From NCBI RefSeq assembly GCF_000346465.2, contig NC_034012.1, positions 14,405,119-14,469,118 on the forward strand: 64,000 nt of DNA. The letters are read 5' to 3'. This document shows, piece by piece, positions 11,222-21,168 of the stretch. The number at the start of each line of letters is the position of its first letter. Position 1 is the stretch's first letter. The translations under genes were made by a program, and so were the position numbers. This DNA is from Prunus persica. Lineage: Eukaryota > Streptophyta > Magnoliopsida > Rosales > Rosaceae. The notes beneath the pieces are model-generated. The model had not been told where the DNA came from and made no database searches. It was given only the letters and a program-made list of their open reading frames with translations.

Positions 11222-12190
11222 ATTAGGCAAATTATGAATGCAACTGATGGATTACTACTTGCAACAACAGATACTGCCAAAGAACTGAAAACTGGGATTC
11301 ACATGGTACTCATTTATCTCTCACCTTTCTAACATACATTTATGGGTGATGTTGAAACTCAACATTCACTTAGCTCCTGTTTCCAATTAGCATGTTGCAG
11401 AGATAGCATATGAGAATCAATTTGTGACAGAGACGCAAAAAGTTGACCATGGAACGGTCATACACTTGGAGAAGATACAGTTTCTTCACGACAATTTGCT
11501 AGCGGCTCATACAGTTTGGGTCAACCCTGCTGAGGTGAGTTGATGTTTCTATTCCTGTTTTGAACTCATACAAAATTTGTAAAACTGATCACGTGGTCTT
11601 TCTTGTTTGTAATCTGTTAAACATAACATAAAAGTGGGATGAAGCTGTGTGTGTGTCTAACGGTAAAATATGTATCCGAGTTTCCACGTCTGTTGCGTGT
11701 TATGTACATTTTTCATCAACACAATCAAAACTCACATGGTTTTAAACTTGTTCTTATATTGTATGGATGGTATGTAACTGTTATTCAGTATCTCCAGACT
11801 GATTGTCTTTCAAGGGATGGTGTCAAAGTATCTCACTGCCCTGCTGTTGCAATGAGAATGCTTGGATTTTCACCTATAAGAGATGCTTGATGCTGGCATC
11901 TGTCTCTTTGGGAACAGATGGGGCACCCTCAAATAATAGAATGAGCAGAGGTTGAAATTCTGATTGTCCATTCTTGCATCTTTTCCTTATTTGTGGGTTT
12001 GCTTTGCACATTGGAAGTATAATACTTGAACCTGGAAATTCATGCATGAATTTTGTTCCTTGCAGTTGATGAGATGTACCTGGCTTCTCTGATTAACAAA
12101 GGACGGGAAGTTCATACAAATGGGACAACTGATCCTACTGCTCTTCCTGCTGAAACAGTTCTCAAGCTAAATGGCGACTTTAAACTCTGA
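11222..12190 (+). pseudogene. Truncated amidohydrolase (TRZ/ATZ, MTA/SAH-deaminase-like)
   Basis: At least four exon remnants on the plus strand match plant amidohydrolases of the 5-methylthioadenosine/S-adenosylhomocysteine deaminase (chlorohydrolase) family. From 11222: IRQIMNATDGLLL...TGIHM. After an AG acceptor near 11392: HVAEIAYENQF...LLAAHTVWVNPAE, followed by a GTGAGT donor. From about 11800: DGVKVSHCPAVAMRMLGF. From about 12065: DEMYLASLINKGREV...TALPAETVLK. These are metal- and substrate-binding segments of the family. There is a frameshift and stop after SPIRDA (11890), a second frameshift in the LGTDGAPSNN segment (about 11915), no N-terminal half, and a premature end at NGDFKL (12190) that removes the C-terminal third. 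Introns are retained, so it arose by DNA duplication or decay, not retroposition. It is not expected to make an enzyme. Confidence 0.8.
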
Positions 12191-12514
12191 TTTACCATTC
12201 ACAAACAGTAGACCCAAGGCTATGGAGAACAAAAGACCGGCCTTCGTCATACCCGCACCAATTGAATCGTGATCGAATATAATTAGAGGCCTTCATCATA
12301 CCCACATGAATTGATTAATAAAAAGCATGCTTCTTGTAAGAGCACATATATATAGCTCTTTGAATTATTTCAAGGAGATAATCCACAACGGTGACTTAAG
12401 ACAACATTGCTTGACTTGTATTAAACCTAGTGCTTTAAGAAATTAAACGACAGAAGAGGACATGAAATCAATCCTCAATTATTTCAAATACAGGACACAA
12501 ACCAAACACCTAAA
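12191..12514. other. Spacer downstream of the TNL stop codon
   Basis: No gene seen. It should contain the 3'UTR of the TNL locus. Confidence 0.5.
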
Positions 12515-13303
12515 TTAATATTGCATGCATGCCTTTAAGAAACGACACGTAATTACTAACGAACATTTTATTCCAAACAGTTCAAGATAATGCAGACCCT
12601 GGTGAATCAGCTCATATCTCAAATACATCCGCAGCCTATTCCTGAACTTGTTTACCCTTGTCTTTAGGCTTATTAAGACCCTCGGCTCCTTCCAATCTTT
12701 CATGGTGAGCGTCCTGGATGGAGCTGTCTGCTCTGCTGGTCCTACCTCGCTCTCACCATCATGGTATTGCTGACCATTTGTTTCTTGATTGACAAGTAAT
12801 AACGAGGTCATTCTGATACAGTGCTGCTTAAACTCTTCCTCATCATGCTCATGTACTAGACGGAAACCACAACTTTGTGCCGACAACCTTCCCCTATCGC
12901 TTGCAAATGAAGCCTCCAAGTGGCTACCCCCATTCAACCGATCTAGAAACCAATTTCGTGGTATATAGGTCAGCCAAATGAACCCTCCATCACATAACCA
13001 CTTGAATTCTTCGCATGTTGTTCGGTAGATGTGGGGAGATTCCAATCTAGTGTTCTCAGTTTCCAAGTGACAAATGAGGTAGTGAGCAGTTTCTGCATCC
13101 AATTTGTCTAGGGAGACAGTTGGATTGTCAAGGTGTGAGAAAAATGCACAAAGAGCCAGACCCATCCAATTTCTGTCACTACAGAGAGATGGCGGTAACT
13201 GGATTTTCACCGAAGGACCACTGTTGTGATGAGGACTGAACCACTCTAGAATTTCAGTACTTGGAGGGAAAGTTGCATTATATATCGAGTCACGATCAAA
13301 GTC
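12515..13303 (-). pseudogene. TNL exon 9: PL5 domain and C-terminus
   Basis: The acceptor TATTTTGTAG ends at 13304 and the frame begins DFDRDSIYNATFPPSTEILEW. The C-JID/PL pattern follows: KIQLPPSLCSDRNWMGLALCAFFS, then a HLICHLE-like strand, FIWLTYIPRNWF, and CGFRLVHEHDEEEFKQ. The last about 100 residues are unique to this copy and end in a basic then hydrophobic tail (RVNKFRNRLRMYLRYEL...CSLVITCRF). The exon itself is open to its TGA. The PL domain folds as a beta-sandwich and in ROQ1/RPP1 it contacts the pathogen effector. Confidence 0.85.
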
Positions 13304-13350
13304 CTACAAAATATAAAAATCAAGTAATGATATTCAATTCTAATCACCAA

Positions 13351-13384
13351 TGTGTGTGTGTGTGTGTGTGTGTGTGAGTGAGTG

Positions 13385-13460
<76 letters not shown>
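13351..13460. repeat. (GT)n(GA)n compound microsatellite at the PL4 splice donor
   Basis: On the minus strand the PL4 donor GTCTCT runs straight into about 38 CT repeats and then about 14 CA repeats. The repeat therefore forms the first 110 bases of the PL4-PL5 intron. Confidence 0.95.
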
Positions 13461-13462
<2 letters not shown>

Positions 13463-13464
<2 letters not shown>

Positions 13465-14104
13465 TAACATATGTTCCTTGGGGCATATAATATTCATGTG
13501 GGTGTTCGGGGGAAAGACCTTCCTCAAATTGAAGGAAAAGATCCTCATTGTCGAAGGAGATACAGGATTGGATTATTGCTTGCTTAAATTCTTCCTCGTC
13601 TTCCTCGTCTTGCTTGCTCATACAGTGCTGCATAAACCCCTTATCATGCTGGTATACGGGACGGAAACCACACCTTTTCGCATACAGCCCTGCCCTATCG
13701 CTTGCAAATGAAGCATCCAAGTGACTACATCCATTCAACTGATCTTGAAAACACTTCCGTGGTATATAGGTCAGCCAAATGAATCCTCCATCTTCTAACC
13801 ACTTTAATTCATGGCCAGTTGATCGATAGGAGTGGAGAGAATATTCCAAACTAGTGTTGTCAGTTTCCAAGTGACAAATCAGGCTGTGAGGATTTTCTGG
13901 ATCGAAGTTGTCTAGGGAGGCAGTTGGATTCTCAAGATCTGAGAAATATGCATAAAGCGCTAGTCCTGTCCAATTTCTCTGACTACATAGAGATGGCGGC
14001 AACAGGATTTGCACTGAAGAACCACTGATGTGAAAAGGATACCACTCTAGAATTTCGGTAATCGGACGGAAAATTGCGTGGAGTATGATGTCTCGATTAA
14101 AGTC
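13463..14104 (-). pseudogene. TNL exon 8: PL4 domain
   Basis: 642 bp, 214 codons, phase 0 at both ends, acceptor TTTTTTAG and donor AAG then GTCTCT. It begins DFNRDIILHAIFRPITEILEW, continues SVQILLPPSLCSQRNWTGLALYAYF, FIWLTYIPRKCF, and ends in an acidic stretch (KQDEEDEEEFKQ). It is very similar to PL5, which points to exon duplication. The exon is open throughout. Confidence 0.85.
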
Positions 14105-14183
14105 CTAAAAAATATAAAAATTAAGTAATATTACTGGATTCAGATGGCTGATGTGGGAGAGAAAAAATGAGAGTGAGAGAGAC

Positions 14184-14637
14184 CTGAACATGGTGTGGTT
14201 GGGGCGTATGATCTTGATTTGGCTGCTCGGGAGAGTGACCTTCAACAAACTGACGGATGGGATCCGCATTGTCAAAGAAGGAGGTCCAGGATTGGATTAT
14301 TGCTTGCTTAAACTCCTCCTCGTCTTGCTGGTATATGAGACCGATACCAGACCTTTCCACTGTCAAGGATGGGCAATTGTTGTAAATTCTGGGCACTACA
14401 ATATCAGAATTAGCAACACTAAATTCTGGTAGAAAAACACGGGGTATGTAGGTCACCCAAATAAATCCCCGCACATGTAAACACTTGAATTTCTCTTTTG
14501 TTATGGAGCCCATGGCGACTGGATTCAAGCAATATTCCCCCATTCTTAAGTGACACAAAAGTTTGACAGTGATTTGGGAGCCCAGATCTTCAAGGGTGGC
14601 ACTTGGATGCTCATGGACTGAAAAAGAAGCAATTATA
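14184..14637 (-). pseudogene. TNL exon 7, 3' half: PL3 domain after the Copia insertion
   Basis: The frame resumes directly at the TTATA target duplication (14637-14633): IIASFSVHEHPSATLEDLG, LLCHLRMGEYCLNPVAM, FIWVTYIPRVFLPEF, then the acidic DEEEFKQAIIQSW. The donor is CAG then GTCTCT at 14184/14183. Upstream of the insertion the same domain ends PPKLYDDKNWRGLVI (26094-26140). Removing the element and one TSD copy makes the reading frame continuous across the insertion point, which proves insertion into a coding exon. Confidence 0.9.
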
Positions 14638-14644
14638 TGCTAAG

Positions 14645-15157
14645 TGTTGTAAAGTATAAAGTAGTGGAGCCCACTTACTATTTGTTTGTAGACTTTGGTG
14701 CATGATTGTATTGTAGATTCACAGGTGGATTGTAGATTCACGGGTGTTATCCACCCTTTCCCTATAAAAGGCTTCTCTCTTATGCAAAGAGAGATAGAAG
14801 AGAAGACAGAAGAGAAAGGGAGAAACGGAAAGAAACAAAGAAGAGGAAAGAGAGAAAAGAGAAGAGGAAAGAAAGAAGGGAAAGAGAAAAGAAGAAAGAG
14901 AGAAAAAGAAAGAGACAAGAGGAAGAGAAGGAAGAAAGAGGAAAGAGAGAGCAGAGAGAAATTCTCTTAGAGAGAAAATTCAGTAAGCCACACATATTGT
15001 AAATACTAAAGTTGTAGCCCTATTATTTTACATAGTGGAAAAGTTACTACTGCTGCTCTCCGGGGACGTAGGCATAGCCGAACCTCCTTAAATACTGTGT
15101 CTCATCTACTTTACGTGCAGCTCAATATTCACACATATTCCAGGTTATTTTACAACA
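14645..15157 (+). repeat. 5' LTR of the LARD-like element
   Basis: Contains CCTATAAAAGGC (TATA box, 14760-14771) followed by a purine-rich AGAGAAGAG leader of about 200 bp. A spurious 91-residue frame in this tract is identical in both LTRs. Confidence 0.95.
14760..14771 (+). promoter_or_regulatory. TATA box in the LTR
   Basis: The sequence CCTATAAAAGGC is a close match to a plant TATA box. It is placed 115 bp into the LTR and repeated at the same point of the 3' LTR (about 20548-20559). Transcription would start near 14795, within the R/U5 purine tract. Confidence 0.7.
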
Positions 15158-15158
15158 C

Positions 15159-15178
15159 GTTATCAGCACGAGAAGCTC
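15159..15178 (+). other. Primer-binding site of the LARD-like element
   Basis: GTTATCAGCACGAGAAGCTC immediately follows the 5' LTR. TTATCAGCACGA at this spot is typical of many plant Copia-type elements. Confidence 0.6.
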
Positions 15179-15419
15179 TCAGGTATAATTTTTGTGCTGT
15201 ACTATTATTTATACTACTAACCATTATGTTGATGTAAGGAAGAAAAGAAAAGCCAACATAATTTGTCTAGCTTTCAAACTAATGAATCATGGTGTTGATA
15301 AGATTCCAACGAAAAAAAAAAAAGGAAAAAAAAAGGGGGTTGGAAAAGCTTCCTACAGTAATTTTCACTTTCTTATATTTTTAGTGGTGGTTTTTATTCC
15401 CACATTTATTTTATTTACT

Positions 15420-15905
15420 GTATGGTGTAGGTTTATTACACATACAACATTATCTATTTAAAGGGTGGTGCGGGTTTATCGTCCACGCCTTTACTTATTT
15501 ATTTTATTTATGGTATGGCGTAGATTTATTACCCATATGACAATATTTAAAGGGTGGTGCAGGTTTATCGTCCACGCCTTTGCTTATTTATTTTATTTAT
15601 GGTATGATGTAGGTTTATTACCCATACGACAATATTTAAAGGGTGGTGCGGGTTTATCGTCCACGCCTTTGCTTTTATTTAAATGTATGGAGCAGAATTA
15701 GTGCCTATACAAGCACGTTTACTTTACCGCACATTTAATTTTATTTAAGGTATGGTGCGGGATTAACGTCCATACAGCAAGCTATTTAATTTATTTAAGG
15801 TATGGTGCGGGATTAACGTCCATACAGCAAACAATTTAATTTATGAATTTATTTTACCGCACATTTACATTTATTTAAAGTATGGTGCGGGTTTATCGTC
15901 CATAC
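15420..15905 (+). repeat. Leader hairpin array of the LARD-like element
   Basis: About ten short inverted repeats. GTATGG...CCATAC stems (15750/15770, 15800/15820, 15880/15900) and GGGTGG...CCACGCC stems (starting 15463, 15552, 15641) enclose a 14-nt loop TGCGGGTTTATCGT or TGCGGGATTAACGT. Intervening copies (15420, 15513, about 15602, about 15684) keep 5-6 bp GTATG/CATAC-type stems with a TGTAGGTTTATTAC-like loop. The first part is an 89-bp tandem repeat (15461, 15550, 15639). Confidence 0.85.
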
Positions 15906-17126
15906 CAGTAATTTATTTATCAGCAATTTATTTTATGGATTAATTGTGCTGTATGATGAGTTTTTACAGTATGCAGATCAGGACCAGAAGTTCCTTGATC
16001 CTCATCATACAATTACATCAGAACTTGAAGATCCTTGATGATGATATTAATATGAGAGCTGGCAGTCTCTCCGGTACTGTATTTGTAAACATGTGATCGG
16101 ACTTAAGGGTCCTTAATCCCTGACATGTAAATAAGGACCTAGAGTTCCTTAATGATGTAACAGTACCGTATTGGTTCTTAGTGCCGTACACATTGATGAT
16201 AACTGTACTAGTAGATGAATAGATACGTATTTATGACTTGATGAATAGTACTATTCACATGAATAGTGACGTATGCATAAATATGAACCATTTTGGGTAA
16301 ACCGTCACTATATACAAAAGGGAACCTGCAGTTCCTTAAACTCATGGATGAGCAATTAAATGAGATGCCAGAAGTTCCTCAAAATATGGACAATTATGTA
16401 AGGGCTTGAAGTCCCGAAATATGTACAGAAAATTGTAAAAATGTCCATACCATGAGAATATGTGGCTTTGGCCTGAAGTTCAAAATTTAACAGTGTTGAG
16501 AACCTGAAGTTCCAACAATTAAATGGACAACCCTTGAGGTATTATTGCAAATTGTGGTATGCCACATATTTCTTTGGCATAAGAAGATGATGAATTTAAA
16601 GTTCGATTTTGTTATAATCGACACCTCAAGGAAGAAATATATTTTGTAAATTCCGGTTGTTAAGAATACACCGCGAAATGGATAATATCAATATAAACCT
16701 CAAATAATGAATTGAGGCTCCCCACATATTTTGTTATATCTGGGCCGGAAGCCCATGGATCCAAATATATGAGAGATCCTGAACTTGAAGTTGTGGGTAC
16801 ATAGTAGTTAATGCTCTTCACTACTATATTGCGATATTATCATGGATTTTACTCAATTCATATTTCATGTCCATTTGAAAAGGGCAAATAAATTCTGAGT
16901 TTGTGCCCAGGCCAAAAGTTCCGGGATACCATGCAATTTGGGAGAGACAATGTGGTTATTTGAACCTATAAGGCACAAGGTTCCAAACCGTCATTTTGAA
17001 AAGACGTAAAAACCACAGGTGCAAGTTTAAGAATGTGCACAATTATTATTACAGGAACATACAACAGATAGATTTTTTTTCACCTGCAATGAAGGTGCAG
17101 GCCCCTGTAAAATCTATAAAATTACA

Positions 17127-17678
17127 TTATGTTCTGGAAGCCTCTGAAGGAAGAGGACGGCGCCTCTTAAGCTTGGCCATGAGCTTCTCGTGGTCTCCCA
17201 AAATTCTTTCATTGGAGACCTGCAGCATGTCTAGCCTTCTCAGTGTATCAACAGAGTACGAACTCACCAGTTTCAACAAGGAATTATTCTCTCCTTTAAG
17301 TTTCTCAACCTCCTGTTGAGACTCATGAAGCATTCTTTGAAGAGACGAATTTTCAGTTGTTAGCCTCTCAACCTCGTTTGCTCTGGCACGCAAACGATCA
17401 GCCATGTTAGAAACAGAAGCAGCACTCTGAATGCTAAAAGCCATTGAGTCATCAATAGCCTCTTCCTCAGACCTCCCTGTTAACAGCATTTCATCCATTG
17501 GAGTAATGAAATTCCTAGCTACTATGACAGCAGTAGCATCATTCATCATCACAGAATCATTAACTGTGAGATGACGATTTTGGGATACAAAGGATGGACG
17601 CCAAACTTGGGCATCATTGGTAGTTGCGGGAGCATCATTTAAATTGAAATAATTTGGGCAGGAAGAAGAGGAAGCCAT
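17127..17678 (-). CDS. Antisense 183-residue coiled-coil protein of unknown function
   Basis: An uninterrupted ATG-initiated frame on the strand opposite to the element's LTRs. Residues 1-30 are Ser/Asn-rich (MASSSSCPNYFNLNDAPATT). Residues about 90-150 form a strong heptad-like coiled coil (ADRLRARANEVERLTTENSS, QQEVEKLKGENNSLLKLV). The C-terminus is basic (KLMAKLKRRRP). No signal peptide or membrane segment is visible. I do not recognise the family. Because sense gag/pol is absent while this frame is open in a young element, selection or recent capture is possible. It could serve the element (a nucleic-acid-binding or assembly role) or be a captured host exon. No function is assigned. Confidence 0.5.
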   Translation of the reverse strand: MASSSSCPNYFNLNDAPATTNDAQVWRPSFVSQNRHLTVNDSVMMNDATAVIVARNFITPMDEMLLTGRSEEEAIDDSMAFSIQSAASVSNMADRLRARANEVERLTTENSSLQRMLHESQQEVEKLKGENNSLLKLVSSYSVDTLRRLDMLQVSNERILGDHEKLMAKLKRRRPLPSEASRT

Positions 17679-17753
17679 TTTTAAGAAGGTTTCGAAGAAA
17701 GTCTTAGGAAAACGAAAGTTTCAGAAAATGAAGAAATTTGAGTTGAAACGCAG

Positions 17754-20430
17754 TTGCTCCAATCAAGTTTTGCAAAGGCCATATCTATAGAAGGAAATAT
17801 GGCTACTGTTTTTCAGGACCCCAATATCTTCTCGAATCCCCATATTATCTTTTTCTTTCCCAGAGTCCAAAACTTCACGTGGCCTCTAATAATGCCTGTC
17901 GGCACTTTCGGCGTTTTCAAGTATTATTTTCAAAGCCGATCTTGCTTTACGGATTTCACGGAGCTACTTTTTCAAAAGCATCCCGAGAATCTCGCAATTT
18001 TCCTATGGTTAATTTGAAATTCACCGGTTCTACCTATTCATTGTATTTGTGTATAAATGTGTTACTAACGAAATTTTCTTTGCAGAAGATATCCAGTTTA
18101 CTCCATACCTAGTGATGCGATATCTACTTGTTTTTCTTATCAGTAAGCACTCAATATGCACGAGAAGCAAGACTATCTCTGATCATCCATTCAGGAAGTA
18201 AGACTATCCCTGATCATGTTTCTGCTACATCAGGGAACTGTGAAGGCAACCTTATGCTCTAATCTCCGGAAGTTCTTCTAGACTAGAAGAAATGAGAGCT
18301 TGTTGTTTGCTCCCACCAGCTTCCTTCCTTGATTGCTAAGCTTGTTGTCTGCTCCCACCAGCTTCCTTCCTTGATTGCTTACCTTACCTTGCAATCAATA
18401 TCACAATTTTTATATCTTTTCTTTCTTTTTATAACTCTCTGTTCATAAGAGATTTTATTTCTTTAGAATGAACATCTGAAGAATGAATCCATGCAGTGAT
18501 CCTAACTCTGAGAGTTATTTGTTTTTGACAGAGAAGAGAATTGTGATTTTTGCTCTTGCAGGATATAACAAGATCATCAAGCGATGGGTCGATACGAGCT
18601 TGAATGATACTTGAGAAAAGTTTCTCCCACCTAAGGATGTAAGCAATACTTGTGTTATTTTATGCTTATATACCTATTTGATATTTTATCTTGAAAGGTA
18701 ACCAAATGGGGAGATAAGTCCGTTCCAAAAGAATGGCTTGTATGTATCCATGAATTATTAACGCAAATTTTACAGATTGCAAGTTGGATACATTGATAAT
18801 ACACTGCACAGATTAAAGTCTCATAAGAACAAAATATGGGTATAGCAGTGATCAATATGATGCACGCCTGTTGCGTAGCAAATGATGTGGATTGAAGTCC
18901 CGAAAGGACAATCCTTTGACATGTCAATATTGATATTATGCACGCCTAATGCGTAGCAAATTATATGGGTTAAAGTCCCATAATATGGGTTAAAGTCCCA
19001 TAAATTAATTGACATGTATGTATTAATCTGTGGCATACCTGCAGCATGACAGATATATGGGTTCTAAATGTTCCAACTCCCTAAATGGAGAATATCCACG
19101 CCCTACTATAAAATAACGCTCCATTGGAGGTTATAATCCACATTCTCACATAATAAAAGCCCCCTGCAGTGGCTTGGGTACCCAAAAGCAAAGAAATGCT
19201 TATAATTGATGCATGCGCATGCAAATGAGAATGGTGGGATCATGAATTGATGAATGACAATTTTTGGTTTTGGAGTAGCTACTCAAATCATCAATGGGCT
19301 GTGTTGATTGGAACCACGTTCAATTATTAAATGTCGACAATATCATTGGCCAAAATGGAATGAGGTAATTCCATTATAGATAAGAATGAACGTGAAGGAA
19401 CAACCCACAGTACGAACCCCAAAATTTGTTAATACTGAAAGTTATACTTGGGTGTTCGGAATAAAAGGGAATATACCTACTTTGTATGACACACTGTTTC
19501 TGGCAGAAACAAGGAATGTTGGGTTTTCTCCATATTTACAGATTCAATTGTGCCCCCCTTATTACACAATTACGGAGACCAACATATTATCTTTAAGGGT
19601 TATTAAATGCACAGAGCATATCGCCAGAAGCGATTTCCTAAAGATGTATAAATAGCTGGGTTAAAGCTATATAATGTGTCATAAAGTTTAATCCCTTTTA
19701 AACAAAATCCGTTGAGAGGATTGACATTGCATAAAGCAAGTCCCTAAAGGACATGTGCTTGAAGCACAAAATTTGTACTCAATATTAATATGCATAAATT
19801 ACCTCAGTGAGTACATTGATTAGAATGTGATTGCAACACATTAAAGCTTCTGCAGAATTCACGAAATATTTGTCTCGACTTAAGGATCGAGCATTATGCC
19901 AACGAGATTCTTGCTTATACTAAGAAAGTATTGAAGCATTTTTATGAGAATTATCCGTTGGACACTTTAAGGATTTTCCGGAAGTATATTGGACCGGACA
20001 TCATATTTTTCAGATATGGCTCAACTCCATCACCATCATTTTGGGATGATGTGAGGTATATTTGATGCTATCTCCGCATAACACCATGTATGGGCATATT
20101 CTTTCATATGATCTTACAAATAGCCCAGGTTTTGTTGGAAACGCGGACTCTGAAAATTTCTATGATTTACATAGAGATAGCTCACTGGAAATATATTTAC
20201 TATATGAATTGTTGGTGGCTACATCATTCACTCACTCCGAAAGATTCTCACTCCAAAGATAGTTATGAAGACATCAGGGGGAGATATTAATTAGGGGGAG
20301 CATCCAGAAGTATGCTATACAGATTGTTGTACTCTTCTTTCTTCCTTCCATCAGTTTTCTACCTCACTAGGTTTTCTCCAAGCAAAGTCTGATGAAGCAA
20401 CTGACATATTATTTGTGGTCTCCAAGGGGG
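17754..20430. other. Remaining interior of the LARD-like element
   Basis: No conserved domain in any frame. Short dispersed repeats occur (GCACGCCT-TGCGTAGCAAAT at about 18863 and 18939; ATATGGGTTAAAGTCCCATA at 18963-18999). Many phrases of the type CCTGAAGTTCC / GGTCCTTAATC recur between 15960 and 16920, perhaps relics of an old tandem repeat. Confidence 0.5.
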
Positions 20431-20432
20431 AG

Positions 20433-20945
20433 TGTTGTAAAGTATAAAGTAGTGGAGCCCACTTACTATTTGTTTGTAGACTTTGGTGCATGATTGTATT
20501 GTAGATTCACAGGTGGATTGTAGATTCACGGGTGTTATCCACCCTTTCCCTATAAAAGGCTTCTCTCTTATGCAAAGAGAGATAGAAGAGAAGACAGAAG
20601 AGAAAGGGAGAAACGGAAAGAAACAAAGAAGAGGAAAGAGAGAAAAGAGAAGAGGAAAGAAAGAAGGGAAAGAGAAAAGAAGAAAGAGAGAAAAAGAAAG
20701 AGACAAGAGGAAGAGAAGGAAGAAAGAGGAAAGAGAGAGCAGAGAGAAATTCTCCTAGAGAGAAAATTCAGTGAGCCACACATATTGTAAATACTAAAGT
20801 TGTAGCCCTATTATTTTACATAGTGGAAAAGTTACTACTGCTGCTCTCCGGGGACGTAGGCATAGCCGAACCTCGTTAAATACTGTGTCTCATCTACTTT
20901 ACGTGCAGCTCAATATTCACACATATTCCAGGTTATTTTACAACA
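20433..20945 (+). repeat. 3' LTR of the LARD-like element
   Basis: Same length as the 5' LTR with three substitutions. The preceding AAGGGGGAG is the polypurine tract. Confidence 0.95.
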
Positions 20946-20950
20946 CTAAG

Positions 20951-21168
20951 TATTTAGAAAAATAGAAGTTGAGAATTCTAGAATGGTGGGAATCAAATTT
21001 GTTTTTCTCCTTTTTACTATACACGTACAGTGGTGCCTTTATACTTGGACTTTGCTTAATAGTTAAGCATCTGAGCTAACAACCTCTAACAACCTTCACG
21101 TGCCTTCACGTGTTTAACATAACCAATTACAGACACGTGGCACACTGATTCTAATCATTAGCTAAACA
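20951..21168 (-). repeat. Copia 1 3' LTR (main part)
   Basis: Matches the 5' LTR at 25875-26093 base for base apart from one T. Its last seven bases are displaced to 14638-14644 by the nested insertion. Confidence 0.95.

Larger units (their letters stand above)
14645..20945 (+). mobile_element. Gag/pol-less LTR element (LARD-like), nested in the Copia 1 LTR
   Basis: 5' LTR 14645-15157 and 3' LTR 20433-20945, both 513 bp, TGTTGT...ACAACA. TSD CTAAG at 14640-14644 and 20946-20950. A PBS-like GTTATCAGCACGAGAAGC follows the 5' LTR, and a polypurine tract CCAAGGGGGAG precedes the 3' LTR. I find three substitutions between LTRs (near 14969, 14983 and 15085), so it is young. The 5.3-kb interior has no gag, protease, integrase or RT motif in any frame. 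It holds a hairpin array (15420-15905), short direct repeats and one open frame on the opposite strand (17678-17127). It must depend on another element's proteins. Confidence 0.9.

Noticed and set aside
12515..14558. Separate small genes for each PL-domain open frame
   Set aside because: Phase-compatible acceptors and donors link them as exons of one TNL, and upstream exons continue the same domain series.
14695..14970. 91-residue Lys/Arg/Glu-rich protein, identical at 20483-20758
   Set aside because: Identity comes from the two LTRs being near-identical; the frame is a purine-rich leader with no codon bias.
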